Source: Mermis nigrescens (taxonomy: Eukaryota > Nematoda > Enoplea > Mermithida > Mermithidae). From it: a stretch of DNA of 64,000 nt. Location of the stretch: positions 462,234 through 526,233 of the forward strand of contig JAVLUZ010000341.1 of the NCBI GenBank assembly GCA_036768485.1, in the 5' to 3' direction. Made by a program: the position numbers and the translations under genes. This document shows positions 11,019-20,388 of the stretch, in pieces. Position 1 is the stretch's first letter, and each line of letters opens with the position of its first letter. The notes below the pieces were generated by a model that saw only the letters and a program-made list of their open reading frames with translations, was not told the origin of the DNA and made no database searches.

Positions 11019-11869
11019 TTGAATCCTTACCTCATCATCTTGTTCAGGCACCAGATTTTATTTGTAACGATGCATAAAAATATGGATATTAATGAATTTT
11101 ACACTCTAAATGAACTTCATAAACACATTCATGCTAAAAAATTCAATTCTTTTGCAAAAGCGTACACTTTAAAGTTCGAGAAAATGAATCAATGGACTGA
11201 TATTTATCGTATTTTGAATTTAATTTTTAAAGATGTTATTAGGAGACTATTGCATGATCACCCTATCGACTGCAAGGTCGGTATTGAAATAAAACATCCG
11301 CGTTTATATTCGTCTGTGTTAGTTCCGTTTACTACAGCTCAGAACATTAATGCTGAAAAAATTCTCAGCCTCATTAACGTGTAGCCCAGTCAAAGAAAGA
11401 TTTTTGTTTAAGTGAAGCCATGATCTGGCAAGTCATTATTGTTGATATAAATGCACAATGGGGCACTGGCTTGCAAAAGGACGTTAAGGAATTTTGCAAG
11501 TCTGGTGGTGCTTTCATTAAAATTACATCAAATGATAACCTGTCTTTACCTCGTGCAGTTGTTACTGGAATTGCTGAATTAGAGAACAGTTCTGACTGGG
11601 AAGCCGTTAGAAAAGGTGATAAAAATCGTTATACAAAACAGAAGCAATTAGCCTGAGAATTACTGAGCAAGGCAAGTTTGAATCTTGCAGCGGAGACATA
11701 TGATTTAGAAGCTGTTAAAAAAATTCAATATGTTTTGATACCCATTTATCAGCTCAATGTATACTGCAATGGCAGCAAAATTTATGAAGGACCTGAAGCC
11801 GACAAAGTTATCAATCTATATTCTACTGATAATCATTATGATCTTATAACCCGTGTACCTAATTTATAA
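11019..11869 (+). pseudogene. DNA polymerase B, N-terminal domain, decayed
   Basis: Three consecutive plus-strand frames (11,019-11,384; 11,420-11,656; 11,678-11,869) fit the N-terminal domain common to Polinton and related viral polymerases. It contains NDNLSLPRAVVTGI (counterpart of the DNLCFFRCLAQ block in the full Polinton copies), then KKIQYVLIPIYQLNVY, then a closing NHYDLITRV. A frameshift lies at about 11,380. A single TGA at 11,654-11,656 splits the second and third pieces, which are otherwise in one frame. Exonuclease and polymerase domains are absent. It may derive from the same family as the C-terminal remnant at 5.1-6.1 kb, but the order is reversed, so they are not one simply broken gene. 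Confidence 0.65.
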
Positions 11870-12119
11870 AAATTCTGATGATCATTTTTTGTTTATTTCG
11901 TTCCTCTGGCCAGTGCTTGTCTTGAAACACATCGTGACTGGACAAGATGTCATTTTGTTTAGTTTATATGATGATTATGATTACATCAATTATTGAAAAC
12001 CATTATTAAAAACAATTATTTATATCAATTTGCGTTCAACATTGCATGCCCTTCTGGGCATATCCCCCATTATTGTTGCATATGTATCTTATATGATTTG
12101 ATCTAGGATACTCGAAATT
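11870..12119. other. No gene seen
   Basis: AT-rich sequence without coding or repeat signal. Confidence 0.5.
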
Positions 12120-12755
12120 CATCTTAATCAGTGCTTAAACTTAATATACACCCCCATTTGGGTCAGCTATTTCAGATTTTTAGGACTAGCTTAACTTATG
12201 CTTGTTGGTGCTTTTTGTTTAGGCTACACCTCCACCCTGGTTTTTTAGGCTTAGGGATAAGACAGTTAGCATATGTTTATATTTACACCCCCACTCAGGT
12301 CAACTACTACAGGACTGGCTCAGTTTACACTTAGGCTTAGCTTAGGCCTAAATGGGCTGGGATTCATATCCCTAGCCTGACTTCCCAACCTCTTTAATTT
12401 GCACTCCATATTATTTACTTAGCCTTAGATATAGGGGTACTTTGCGCTTAGGCTTAGTTTACACTTAGGCGACCCTCCGACCTCTTCACTTTACACTTAG
12501 GCTTAAATTCAGGGTTTGCAGTCCCTAACTATTTTTAGTATACCAAAATTTTAGTACACCAATTTGGGCTCGCCCAGGTTAACTCTCAATTTTTACTCTA
12601 CCAAAAATTAGTATACCGATTTTTAGTCCCAGCTTAACCCACATCCCCATTTTTTAGTACCCCAATTTTTATTATACCAACCCGCCGCCTATGCTTAAGC
12701 ATGGCCTATCCTTAACCATACCCTCCAGGGAGCCACCCTTAACTACTAGAGTCTT
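12120..12755 (+). repeat. Polinton terminal-repeat-like remnant
   Basis: Multiple TTTACACTTAGGCTTAG units and a distal block (CCTATGCTTAAGCATGGCC, CCTATCCTTAACCAT, CCAGGG, AACTACTAG) appear in the same order as in the terminal inverted repeat of Polinton copy 1 (27,360-27,560). Similarity is patchy, so this is an old or related-family terminal repeat, or a shared repeat of the same origin. Repeated ACACCCCCA blocks lie between. Confidence 0.5.
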
Positions 12756-13587
12756 AATGATAATTTTTTGTTGAGAACAAAAACTTCTATTGGAGTCGAA
12801 AATGTACACGTATGCCCCTTATTTCGCTTGTTGCTGTTGCATTGTCTATTTTGTTACAATGTCATGATCTTTGAATTTTATCTTTTTCTTAATAAACTCT
12901 CACCACAGCTGAATTCTATGAGGTCTGATCAGGCAAAAATTAAAAATCTTTGAAAAATGTCGAAAGTTTTATTCTGGGAGAAACATTTTAGATTCTGGGG
13001 GGTTTGGATTTTTAAGATCCTGAGTCCCATAGCCCACACTTATGTGTGGTAGCAGAAGCGATCTGAATAGCTCGTCTTTGCATGGGTGTGGCTGACTATT
13101 TTAATTTCTTTACAACACAATTAAAATTCAAAACTCGACCTATATTGTATTTTTTTGCTAGGGAAGTAGTTTCGACGATATGCGATACGAGCTTAATAGC
13201 TCGTCCGTTCGAAACCAAAGCGTGACCTTCCACATAAGGACAATCGATAACTGGTCTTTCTTATTGAATTTAACGAAGTGTGCTATGAAGGATAAAGGCA
13301 AATCGACTAAGTGCGTTTTTCTCGTCATTGAAATAGCCGCCGCCGCTGATTCGAGCAATAAGGTAGCTAAAAAATTGCTGAATATATTTGAGAAACAAGA
13401 GTGTCAGCTTATCCATTGATTTTATTCGAAGTGTATCCTTTCTTTTGCTTTAAATTGTTCAGTTATCAATAAAATACAAATATTGAATTTATACATTTTT
13501 TATTGCGAAATTGTGAGAAACTATGCTTGTTTTGGTCTTAATCAACACAGTCTATTAGTAAGTGAAGCGGGTTTAAGAGTTGATGTC
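12756..13587. other. No clear gene; one short frame of uncertain status
   Basis: A 79-codon plus-strand frame at 13,180-13,419 has a reasonable amino-acid mix (NSSSVRNQSVTFHIRT, KSTKCVFLVIEIAAAADSS) and a complementary shadow on the other strand. I see no motif or splice context and leave it unassigned. Confidence 0.4.
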
Positions 13588-13849
13588 ACACGTGGGCGTG
13601 GGGTGGGGATTGGGGTATGCACCCCCATAACTTGGAATACCTCCCCAGAAAATAAAATACCCAGCCTCCAAAATTCAATTTTTAAATTTTTTTATTTTTC
13701 AGCGATTTTTTGATACTATTGGATAGTGCTCAATGAGAAACGTCGAAAAATGGTGTTTTTATCGCCATACGACCACTTTTAAGACCATTTTTTGACCTTT
13801 GAGAATTTTTTATTCCCCCCCCCCAGAATTTCAGTGCTGCCCACCTATG
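13588..13849 (+). mobile_element. MITE copy 2, full length (262 bp)
   Basis: It starts ACACGTGGGCGTGGGG and ends GTGCTGCCCACCTATG. It is flanked by 9-bp near-direct repeats GTTGATGTC (13,579-13,587) and GTTGATATG (13,850-13,858), 7 of 9 identical. The internal landmark GAAACGTCGAAAAATGGTG is present. It is non-coding. The 9-bp duplication suggests a Mutator-like source of transposase. Confidence 0.75.
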
Positions 13850-14054
13850 GTTGATATGCTAGCCGAAACTGTGCTAATTCACATCTGTAAGGTGATTTCG
13901 AGCGTTTTTGCGGAGTGTTAGTCTTTGTTCGGCTTTTCGTCCTTATTTTGCCTTTTTAGGCAAAAAACGTCTTCTCTGTGGGAAGTTAAGATATCAGAAA
14001 CACTATACAGGAGCAGTGGCCCATTTCATTTCTGGGGTGGGGGTCTGAATGGTA

Positions 14055-15035
14055 CTGTCCACAGTGGCCGTTCGTCTTATGTGGCCGTCCGTCGAGCCTG
14101 GCCGACCGTCCAGGGTGGTGGTCCATCCAGGATGTCTTCGTGTTTGTTAGGGTTTTCTAGGGCGGCCGTCCGTCCTCTGTGGCGCTCTAATTGATTAGAT
14201 TGCCTTAATGCTCTTTACCTTTCCACGAGCGTCCCGATTCCCCGACTGTCCCGATACTCCTATCGAGAATAAAACAAGTCATTTTTAGATTGCCCGAAAT
14301 CTCGTTTCTCTAACTGTCTTGATTCTACGACTTGTTGTATGATAATCGCTTTTGTACAAGGTAGCATAAGGGTGCTTCACAGATTTGTTTTAAAGAGTAG
14401 CATAAAAATAGGGCTCATTCAATGTATGAGTTATTACGCTATTATTCTAGCTTACCGCAGAAAATTTGTGCCTACTTATTTAGTCAACTGGGAGTGACAT
14501 TTTCTAGCCACTAAACTTCTCTGATACAGTAAAAGAGTTATTGTGAATAAACAAATTTAGCCTCAAAATAAATCCATTAATGTTTTCACGCAACCACTTC
14601 ACAACAAAACTAAAATGTTGAATAAAACTGAAAATATGCTTCCTGCTGATGGGAACATCCTGCGCTCACATTTCGCTTGATAAGTGTATGACAAAATAAT
14701 AAAGACGCACACAAATGAGGTACTACTTTTCTTATGCGAGAAGCATATCAATTAGGTGCATTTTGTACAATAAAGAATGCAAGTATATGGTACTCGTTTG
14801 AGTAATATCCAAATAAATATTGTGGCAACATTATATTACATTTAAAATAGAAACTAAATATGTATAGAGTGACGGCCACTCTGCACAGTATGTAATTAAG
14901 CCATGTTCTACAGTGGACGGCCATCCTGAATGGGTGGCCAGCCTCGATGGACGGCCAGACTAGATGGGCTGCCATTCTAGAAAATTCACGCCCTAATTTG
15001 GCACTCATGCAGCATAGAACGGCCACCCTGAATGT
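14055..15035. repeat. Inverted arrays of a GGCCGTCC-type unit (foldback-like)
   Basis: At 14,055-14,185 the plus strand repeats TGGCCGTCCGTC-like units. At 14,870-15,035 the complement repeats (TGGACGGCCATCC, GGACGGCCAGAC, GAACGGCCACCC). The two arrays are inverted, with about 680 bp between. The same unit reappears at 28,141-28,215 and 36,385-36,460 beside the Polintons. Boundaries are approximate and no target duplication was identified. Confidence 0.6.
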
Positions 15036-15039
15036 ACGA

Positions 15040-15480
15040 TTGTGTCTCAACAGCCCCACCAGTCCCAACAGCCTCACCATCCCAACAGCCCCACCGTCCC
15101 AACAGCCCCAGCAAAAATCCCAACAGGCTCACTCGTCCCAACAGCCCCACCAGTCCCAAGAGCCCCACCGTCCCAACAGCCCCACCAATAATCCCAACAG
15201 CACCATCAATCCAAACAGCCCCACCGTCCCAACAGCCCCACTATCTCAACAGCCCCACAGTCCCATTAGCCTCACCAATAATCCCAACAGCCCCACCAGT
15301 TCCAAGAACCCCAGCAGTCCCAACAGCCCAACCGTCCCAACGGCCCCACCAATAATCCCAACAGCCCACCAATGATACTAACAGCCCCACCAATCCCAAC
15401 AGCCCCACCAATCCCAACAGTCCTACCATCCCAACAGCCCCACCATCCCAACAGCCCTACCGTCCCAACAGCCCCACCAG
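15040..15480 (+). repeat. Minisatellite, CCCAACAGCCCCACCAGT units
   Basis: About 25-30 imperfect units of CCCAACAGCCCCACC with a variable 2-6 base tail (GT, AATAAT and similar). The open frames across it, which give Pro/Gln-rich or Gly/Leu-rich translations on the two strands, are products of the repeat. An inverted counterpart lies just beyond the other end of Polinton copy 1 (27,880-28,140), and again at 36,468-36,990. Confidence 0.85.
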
Positions 15481-15504
15481 CATACGTGAGCAGCAAGAAA
15501 CTTC

Positions 15505-15745
15505 TATGGGTGCAAGATTTTTCAAAGGTCAAGAAATGGCCTTAAAAATGGTGGTATGGCGAGGAAAATACAATTTTTCGACATTTCTCATCAAGCACTA
15601 TCCATTGTAATCAAAAATTGAGAAAAAAACCAAAAAAATTCAAAATTGAATTCTGGGGGTATTTTGGTCTCTGGGGGGGAGGGGGGTATTTTGATTTCTC
15701 GGGGGAATGCATACTCACCCCCCAAAACCTCCTACGCATAGTGGG
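15505..15745 (-). mobile_element. MITE copy 3 (reverse orientation), diverged
   Basis: In reverse complement it shows the family head (CACTATGCGTAGGAGG, GAGTATGCATTCCCCC), the C-rich middle, and the landmark GAAATGTCGAAAAATTGTA with CGCCATACCACC. The GTGCTGCCCACC end is missing. It lies between the minisatellite and Polinton copy 1. Confidence 0.6.
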
Positions 15746-15851
15746 GTTAAGTGACCGTGAAATGTGCTAAAAATAGAATTCTGGGGGTCTACCATAATTT
15801 AGGGATTTCCGGAATTTCGGGTTGGGGCGTTGAACTCTAAACATCCCCTCC

Positions 15852-15857
15852 TCCTAC
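15852..15857. repeat. Target-site duplication TCCTAC, left
   Basis: TCCTAC abuts the left terminal repeat of Polinton copy 1. The same 6 bp occur at 27,844-27,849 immediately after the right end. The final T of the right terminus could belong to either the element or the duplication. Confidence 0.8.
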
Positions 15858-16538
15858 AGTAGTATAGAGACCCCCCCCCCCCCCCGCAAGCGCATTTCAG
15901 TGGTACCGCTATGTTATAACGTGTGAAAAAGTCGTCCTATCTTTTCTACATAATGGTACCGTTTTCTGCGGCTCAAGCAAGGACCGGGAAGTCAAAGGAC
16001 CGGGAAATCGAAGGACCGGGAAGACAAAGGACCGGAAATTTGAAGGACCGGGAAGTCAAATTTATATATACTCACTCCTTTTGTGCTCAAGTTCAGTTGC
16101 ATAATGTGTCTGAGCAAGGACCGGGAAGTCATATTTATAACTTTTCAGCAGCAGCAGATAGCCTAGTAGTTATACCTGGGACCCTGGGGGGCAGTGCTAT
16201 AACATATTCAATGATTAAGCATAGGCAACGCTATAACATATACAATGTTTAAGGATATACAATGGTTAAGGATAGGACATAGTTGAGGAGTGGGAGGGGT
16301 CTAAATTGGCACAGTGCCAACAAGATTAAACTAAGATTAAAATTAAACCTAAGTGTAAACTTAAGCTAAAGCATAAACTTAAGCTATAGAGTGTTAAGTA
16401 CATACTATTGTGCTAAACAATGGCTACAACTTCCTGGGGGAGGGGAGCCCCCCTCAACGCAGCCCCCTACAATACTTATAAGCAGTGGACCGCTCTTGCT
16501 ACCACTGCCACATGGGCTTAAATATGCTAGACACGCTT
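15858..16538 (+). repeat. Left terminal inverted repeat of Polinton copy 1 (681 bp)
   Basis: Inverted match to 27,183-27,843. Contents from the outside inwards: a C-run, CTATGTTATAACGTGTGAAAAAG, five 15-bp AAGGACCGGGAAGTC units (four in the right repeat), TTATAACTTTTCAGCAGCAGCAG, GTTAAGGATAGG units, CTAAGTGTAAACTTAAGCT units, then GGGCTTAAATATGCTAGAC near the inner end. The minor-capsid gene stop (16,527) lies just inside this repeat. Confidence 0.9.
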
Positions 16539-17282
16539 GAAATGCATTTTAACGATAGTTTTGCCAAACTCGAAAGGAACTGGCATATCTTGGTCGGTTT
16601 TAACATTAATTTCAATAGTATTAAATGATTTTTTGAGCACAGGTATATAGTGTGGACTAATATAGGCGTGGTTTATTATATCCATATAGGTTCCTTCGAT
16701 ATTTATCACCTGCAGAAGCGGGGCAAAAACATTACCAACGATTTGTGGTTTGACTATATCTTAATATACATAAAAATTGTGCATTCCGCCTAGCATATCG
16801 GGAGAATGGTGGGCAGCTATTGTCAATTCTTGCGCTACCTTATAATTTATGCTAGAGACTTGGTCTTCTAGAAATCCCAGCATGTACATTAAATGTTTGG
16901 TTAATTTTAGGCTCTGAATACGTTCAGTGTTGAGTTTTAGATGACAGCATTTTTTACTATCATCATAATGTAAGCTTATATGTTGAGTATAGTCAAATTT
17001 TTCATTCGTGCTGACCATTTTTATTCCCTCAGTGATTGTTTTCACAAGATCGTGTATATTCAAGTATCTGGCGCGAGGAATAAGCATTTTTATTCGAACA
17101 TTATTTTTAAAATCATAATATTGAATCATGTTCTGATCTTCGGATATATTATTCCAAGTGTTTGCATAGATTATTTCGGCTAGTCCTACTTCCCAATCAC
17201 CATTGAGCATTATGTGTCTAGGCAGCTTTGTAATGAAGGTAGAGGCGGTATTTTATTCTTGAGAATCGCTCGGTAGCGTCAT
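16527..17282 (-). pseudogene. Polinton minor capsid (penton-like) protein, copy 1, two in-frame TAA
   Basis: This 252-codon frame starts at ATG 17,282 (MTLPSD). TAA codons interrupt it at 17,253-17,255 (codon 10, private to this copy; TCA in copy 2) and at 16,761-16,763 (shared with copy 2). Family landmarks of the Polinton/adintovirus penton homologue are visible: TLPSDS at the N-terminus, KLPRHIMLNGDWEVGLAEI near residues 24-42, FYVY before the shared stop and DIVKPQIVGNV after it, and a C-terminal PVPFEFGKTIVKMHF. In virions the minor capsid forms the vertices of an icosahedral shell. The gene sits last, 33 nt downstream of the protease, has its own TATAAATA box (17,331-17,341) and ends 12 nt inside the terminal repeat. 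Confidence 0.85.
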
Positions 17283-17315
17283 GTAAAACTGTTTAGGATC
17301 CATTTTTTGTTTTTT

Positions 17316-17738
17316 TCACTTTCTCTCAAAGTATTTATAGATTTTGGGCGTGTGCATAGACTTAACGACTCTTTTGAACGAAACCACTTTTGCTCGAAAA
17401 TGCAGAAAATAGATGCACATATGGCCGCATGATGTAGAGAAAAAAGCCTGAACCCTCATATTATTGTACGTGTACGATGTTGCATTTTTCTCAATATATT
17501 CTTTGAGCTCAACAAGGGGTTTCTGACCATAACTATCACAAAAATCAAAATGCGATCTACGATTGAAGTACATGGCCACCCAATGTGACCCTGGTTCATT
17601 TCTGAAATCCAAATTGGCTATTACTGCAGCGGGGTAGCGGGGTATAGGCGGAAGGCGATCAATAGGGAAGACGCCCAGCAAAATTTTGTTCACAGCAGGA
17701 TCTGCTTCTAAAATGTGTAATACTTCAAGTGTATTCAT
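17316..17738 (-). CDS. Polinton adenain-like cysteine protease, copy 1
   Basis: The frame is intact at 140 codons. Maturation proteases of this fold (adenovirus protease/C5, Ulp1-like) cleave capsid precursors during virion assembly. The catalytic set is readable: His52 in SHWVAMYF, Asp68 in DSYGQ, Gln97 in RVQAFF and Cys104 in STSCGH. The Gln-to-Cys spacing of seven residues matches adenain. The length is short compared with about 200 for adenain, as is usual in Polintons. The ATG lies 2 nt after the capsid stop with no separate TATA box, so translation probably depends on the capsid transcript. All catalytic residues are retained. Confidence 0.9.
   Translation of the reverse strand: MNTLEVLHILEADPAVNKILLGVFPIDRLPPIPRYPAAVIANLDFRNEPGSHWVAMYFNRRSHFDFCDSYGQKPLVELKEYIEKNATSYTYNNMRVQAFFSTSCGHMCIYFLHFRAKVVSFKRVVKSMHTPKIYKYFERK
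17331..17341 (-). promoter_or_regulatory. TATAAATA box of minor capsid gene, copy 1
   Basis: TCTATAAATAC on the minus strand, about 50 nt before ATG 17,282 and inside the end of the protease gene. Confidence 0.6.
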
Positions 17739-17740
17739 TG

Positions 17741-19030
17741 CTAAGCATTAAAATCGTGAAAAGTGTTGCGGTTTTTATCAATGATTATTAAATTATCAAA
17801 TTCGGCGTATATAATAATTTCTACTCCAGAATCGGGCAAAGCGTCTGCAGACTTGACATTTATACGTGTTGTTCCTTCGCGCACTAGATCCCAATGCCCA
17901 CTATCATCCGCATCAGGCGTCAGGTCGAACACAAAGAAACAATGACTCGTTTTAAATTCGTCTCTGCTGATAAAATTACCTTTATTATCATGCCCAATAT
18001 CAAGTGCGTCGTACATCTGATTAAATGCCTGTATAAACTTATTTTGCTTGAATGACACATTTAGTGAATGAGTTTGCCCTCCGCTCGTTACTTTCACATC
18101 GTTAATGCTAAATGGGTTGAAATTAAATGGCGATTTTGACAAAGTGCCTCGAAATGCTTTTCCCTCAACACAAACAAAAACTAAACGTCTCGGCAGCTGG
18201 CCTGTAAACAATGCAAAATTTGGCTTTTCCCTGGATGGATTTGAAATGTGCATATTTGTCATGGCAACTCTTCTTATAGGGTATTTGGCAGTATATGCCA
18301 TCATTGTTTGCTCAAGCGCTAAACTTACACTCTCTAGCACCTCTACTTTTCGATCAAACAATTTCATTACAAAAACATTGAGTTCTAGTGGAATATCTTC
18401 AAAACACTGTATGACAAAATTATTACTGTTTCTGTGTAATTCTAGGCGAAAATCTGTGAAATTCAGCAAATACCTGTCTTGAGAGAACAAGTCAATGTGT
18501 AAGGGCGCAGATACTTCTACAACACTCGAGTCTTCAAAGAGCGCCGCTCGTTCTTTGAACCCTTTATTATTGTCAACATTCACATTAGCCCCACCTTCGT
18601 GAAAATACAGTGCAGACTGAAGATGAGACAATTTTGCATCAAAACCATAATTTAATTCAGTTTCAAAATATGCCCTATATGCGTATAAATCGGAGCTGTC
18701 AAACACTAATCGGCCGCCTAGAAAACACTTGACTTGCTTGAAAAATGTTTTGCCTATAAGGTTGATTGGCGCATAATTGGGTAATGCTACCTCTGCTGCA
18801 GGTGTTGGTTTTTTAATTTTTAGAGCCATGTATATATAACTTCTGCTCATTTGCAAATAATGTGGATCGGGTGGGATTCTGAATTTGTAGGGGCCTTCAT
18901 TTGTTATTGGATGCATAGGCTGCACTTCATCCCAAAATCCCCTTTTAACAGAAATTTGGGTAGGAGGGACAGTGAAAAGATCGAGTTCAGATTTCGTACT
19001 TGGAATGGATTTTACGTCTATTAGAGCCAT
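17741..19030 (-). CDS. Polinton major capsid protein (double jelly-roll type), copy 1
   Basis: Intact 429-codon frame starting MALIDV. Position between the Gly-rich protein and the protease, length, and an N-terminal block FRIPPDPHYLQMSRSYIYMA typical of Polinton capsids support the call. Established family knowledge assigns these proteins the double jelly-roll fold of adenovirus/PRD1-type capsids, forming hexon-like trimers. A TATAAATA box lies at 19,069-19,080, about 45 nt upstream. The first 44 bases overlap the end of the Gly-rich gene in another frame. This copy has no internal stop, unlike copy 2. Confidence 0.9.
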   Translation of the reverse strand: MALIDVKSIPSTKSELDLFTVPPTQISVKRGFWDEVQPMHPITNEGPYKFRIPPDPHYLQMSRSYIYMALKIKKPTPAAEVALPNYAPINLIGKTFFKQVKCFLGGRLVFDSSDLYAYRAYFETELNYGFDAKLSHLQSALYFHEGGANVNVDNNKGFKERAALFEDSSVVEVSAPLHIDLFSQDRYLLNFTDFRLELHRNSNNFVIQCFEDIPLELNVFVMKLFDRKVEVLESVSLALEQTMMAYTAKYPIRRVAMTNMHISNPSREKPNFALFTGQLPRRLVFVCVEGKAFRGTLSKSPFNFNPFSINDVKVTSGGQTHSLNVSFKQNKFIQAFNQMYDALDIGHDNKGNFISRDEFKTSHCFFVFDLTPDADDSGHWDLVREGTTRINVKSADALPDSGVEIIIYAEFDNLIIIDKNRNTFHDFNA

Positions 19031-19433
19031 TTTTTCGAATTAGTTTTGTAAATGCGTCATCATTATTCATATTTATAGACTTTTGGCGCACGCCTAGCCC
19101 CTTACCAGACATAGTCTTTGATGCCTCATCTGAGAATTGCGCCGCCTCATGCTTGGAATGTTCTTTGGCAGACTGAAATAAGGGTCTTCCCTGCGCCACA
19201 TCTAATGCAATATTAGCACCAGCCACTAATGCGTGTTTCCCTGCGCTTTTGCCAATAGATCTCAATACAGGCACAGCCATTCTAAATAGTGATTTGAAGA
19301 AACTCCCTAATCCGCCACCTCGTTGGAATGGTACGCCTCTATAGCCTTCTAGGCCATACCCTGTTTGTGAGGCTTGTTCTGCGTAATATTGTAGCCAAAG
19401 GCCACTGTTTTCAGGATTGAATTGTATATGCAT
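18987..19433 (-). CDS. Polinton conserved Gly-rich small protein, copy 1
   Basis: Intact 148-codon frame. It carries the RGGGLGSFFKSLFR motif (about residues 38-51) followed by a basic, helical stretch GKSAGKHALVAGANIA. This combination recurs in Polintons and adintoviruses next to the capsid gene and is thought to be a virion or membrane-active component; the exact role is unknown to me. The C-terminal 14 codons overlap the capsid gene. Copy 2 has TGA where this copy has CGA just before the capsid start, so the ancestral protein may have ended there. A TATA box lies at 19,471-19,480. Confidence 0.75.
   Translation of the reverse strand: MHIQFNPENSGLWLQYYAEQASQTGYGLEGYRGVPFQRGGGLGSFFKSLFRMAVPVLRSIGKSAGKHALVAGANIALDVAQGRPLFQSAKEHSKHEAAQFSDEASKTMSGKGLGVRQKSINMNNDDAFTKLIRKNGSNRRKIHSKYEI
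19069..19080 (-). promoter_or_regulatory. TATAAATA box of major capsid gene, copy 1
   Basis: TCTATAAATATG on the minus strand, about 40 nt before ATG 19,030, within the Gly-rich gene. Confidence 0.6.
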
Positions 19434-19470
19434 GTTTTTGATTGTATTATTTTTTGCTTAAACATTTCTA

Positions 19471-19480
19471 CTATTTATAG
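19471..19480 (-). promoter_or_regulatory. TATAAATA box of Gly-rich gene, copy 1
   Basis: CTATAAATAG on the minus strand, about 40 nt before ATG 19,433, overlapping the stop of the 188-residue gene. Confidence 0.6.
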
Positions 19481-20041
19481 ATTTTCTTCACCCCAGGAAA
19501 AGTCGCCTTGAGATGCCACGGCGCTCTTCCGTTTCTTATTAACTATACTCTCAAGTGGTGCGTTTGAACGTCGAAGGGCCCTAGCCAACTCTTTTGCACC
19601 AATTGCAGCGGGTGCACTTTTACGATCACACGTGAAGTCGTGAACCAAATCAACAATATTTGATCCATATATTTTCTGACCATCGATCACAATCTCACCT
19701 GAGGGTCCAATGTCTATACTAGGATCGTCATTAATATGCTGTAATAGCAGTTTTGCATTTGGCTGTAAGGTTTTTGGAATACCAGCTATAATTTCTTTGC
19801 TTCCAACTGATTTGTGTGAACCTAGAATAGTTAGCTCATACGGTTCCTTACGCTGTTCCTGCAATCGGCCAAACTTGCTCAAAATTTGGTTATACTTTAT
19901 CATTTTCAAGCCTGATGATGAATGCTTGTCGCTTAAAATCTTGTACATCGCCCGATCCAGGGTATTTAATACTTGATCTAGTGGTTTACTTTGTTCAGCA
20001 ATATCTGCTGGCACTAGTACTATTTTTTCTGTATGCTTCAT
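19475..20041 (-). CDS. Polinton conserved 188-residue protein, copy 1
   Basis: Intact 188-codon frame. It shows the layout of a protein found widely in Polintons between ATPase and capsid: an N-terminal IVLVPADIAEQ, a central Pro-rich link, GPSGEIVIDGQKIYGSNIVD and a basic C-terminus (RALRRSNAPLESI, then NKKRKSA). Function is not established; a virion or core protein is the usual guess. Its ATG overlaps the stop of the preceding small basic gene (ATGA), and it has no TATA box of its own, so it is probably the second cistron of a shared transcript. Confidence 0.75.
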   Translation of the reverse strand: MKHTEKIVLVPADIAEQSKPLDQVLNTLDRAMYKILSDKHSSSGLKMIKYNQILSKFGRLQEQRKEPYELTILGSHKSVGSKEIIAGIPKTLQPNAKLLLQHINDDPSIDIGPSGEIVIDGQKIYGSNIVDLVHDFTCDRKSAPAAIGAKELARALRRSNAPLESIVNKKRKSAVASQGDFSWGEENL

Positions 20042-20388
20042 TTCTTGCCTATAATCGCTTCTGCTAGTAAACTACCTACAACTGATAGAATAGGCGTCAA
20101 TAAAAGAGGTAAAAAACCACCGTTCTGAATAATTAAATCTTTTTTCAGCCTAGTTTTTGAGCGCCTATTTTTAGCTAAATATCGAATTTCGTTTTAAAAT
20201 CTTTTTAATCTTTGTATTTTGTTGTCAGTAAAAGGAATGTTGCCGTTTAGAAAATTGTTTGCACAATCGCAAATACATAGGATTTGGTCTTTACTAGCAT
20301 TATTTATAACCGCATCGCGTTGGGGTTTTCTTGCAATACTTAACAAATGTAAACAACTAATGTTTCGTTTTAGTCTTTGAGGAGCCAT
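20038..20388 (-). pseudogene. Polinton small basic protein, copy 1, one in-frame TAA
   Basis: This 117-codon frame from ATG 20,388 (MAPQRLKRN) to TGA 20,038-20,040 is broken by TAA at 20,194-20,196, which copy 2 shares. Upstream of the stop: a helical, Cys-containing domain (KDQILCICDCANNFLNGNIP). Downstream: a Lys/Arg cluster, then QNGGFLPLLLTPILS, a hydrophobic tail typical of a small Polinton protein of unknown function. I chose the internal ATG because TATAAATA lies 31 nt upstream and the first 8 codons of the longer frame lie inside the ATPase gene. Confidence 0.7.

Noticed and set aside
14947..15532. Pro/Gln-rich and Gly/Leu-rich proteins on both strands
   Set aside because: They are translations of the CCCAACAGCCCCACC minisatellite in several frames; the same applies at 27,852-28,255 and 36,347-36,896.
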